64,000 nucleotides of DNA. It comes from Lepidurus packardi (taxonomy: Eukaryota; Arthropoda; Branchiopoda; Notostraca; Triopsidae). Both the position numbers and the translations under genes were made by a program. The stretch lies in assembly GCA_023053545.1 (NCBI GenBank), contig JAKZAN010000069.1:124001-188000 (forward strand), in the 5' to 3' direction. The stretch's first letter is position 1, and the number at the start of each line of letters is the position of its first letter. Below are positions 63,996 through 64,000 of the stretch, one piece after another. The notes beneath the pieces are model-generated. The model was not told where the DNA came from. It saw only the letters and a list, made by a program, of their open reading frames with translations, and did no database searches.

Positions 63996-64000
63996 TCCAG

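Larger units (their letters stand above)
60689..64000 (-). mobile_element. LINE (non-LTR retrotransposon), 5' part outside window
   Basis: Minus-strand element inserted in satellite type 1, ending at about 60689 in an ATT-repeat tail instead of poly(A). It has a knuckle-containing ORF1 (stop at 63627), a 57-bp gap, and ORF2 with endonuclease and reverse transcriptase (63569-60743). ORF2 is broken by frameshifts. An ATT-type microsatellite tail and this ORF2 style suggest a CR1/Jockey-group LINE; the clade is a guess. The 220-bp fragment at 13390-13607 is a second insertion of the same family. Confidence 0.88.

Overview
This is eukaryotic, animal-type DNA made almost entirely of transposable elements, remnants of a transposase-like gene, and satellite DNA. 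Three BEL/Pao elements, a Copia element, a PIF/Harbinger transposon with its MADF partner gene, a knuckle-ORF1 LINE and very short (about 50-75 bp) GT-AG introns point to an arthropod. A branchiopod crustacean such as Daphnia is my best guess; that is inference, since no species-diagnostic gene is present. I see no rRNA, tRNA or convincing intact host gene.

Region 1 (1-12976) is a nest of insertions. The outermost layer is a multi-exon, minus-strand gene resembling the DUF6729 family, broken by several frameshifts and two nonsense codons. A Harbinger transposon (642-10103, TTA target duplication) sits in what was a 67-bp intron of that gene, starting at the second base of the 5' splice site. 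The Harbinger carries a transposase (plus strand, decayed) and a MADF/Myb-like gene (minus strand). It was itself hit by a BEL element (BEL-1, 828-7290, 5-bp duplication AACAC, intact 1968-aa ORF) just upstream of the transposase start, and by a small G/C-rich MITE (7714-7996) inside the transposase's second intron.

Region 2 (12977-24290) has a 5'-truncated LINE tail (13390-13607), non-coding sequence, and then a tandem array of about 1-kb units (from 14615). Each unit joins a FLYWCH-like zinc-finger exon to the C-terminal tail of a LINE reverse transcriptase. The fourth unit is split by a second BEL element (BEL-2, 18045-23910), which lacks a target duplication and carries a perfect 60-bp foldback in gag.

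Region 3 (24291-60688) is satellite DNA with a 20-bp monomer in two related families of opposite orientation. Type 2 fills 24466-43149 and is organised into higher-order repeats of about 3.9-4.1 kb. Type 1 occupies 24291-24465, 47762-49125 and 56573-60688. An intact Copia element (43150-47761) sits exactly at the boundary between the two types, without a target duplication. A third BEL element (BEL-3, 49126-56572, AAGTC duplication) sits inside type 1; its LTRs are nearly identical but its coding region is broken and its RT motif reads YVDN.

Region 4 (60689-64000) is the 3' part of a minus-strand LINE (knuckle ORF1, endonuclease, reverse transcriptase) ending in an ATT-rich tail inside the satellite. 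The same 3' end is found in the truncated copy at 13390.

The elements do not work together as a pathway. The window is best read as a stratigraphy of insertions, with a satellite block that has been repeatedly duplicated, inverted and invaded.
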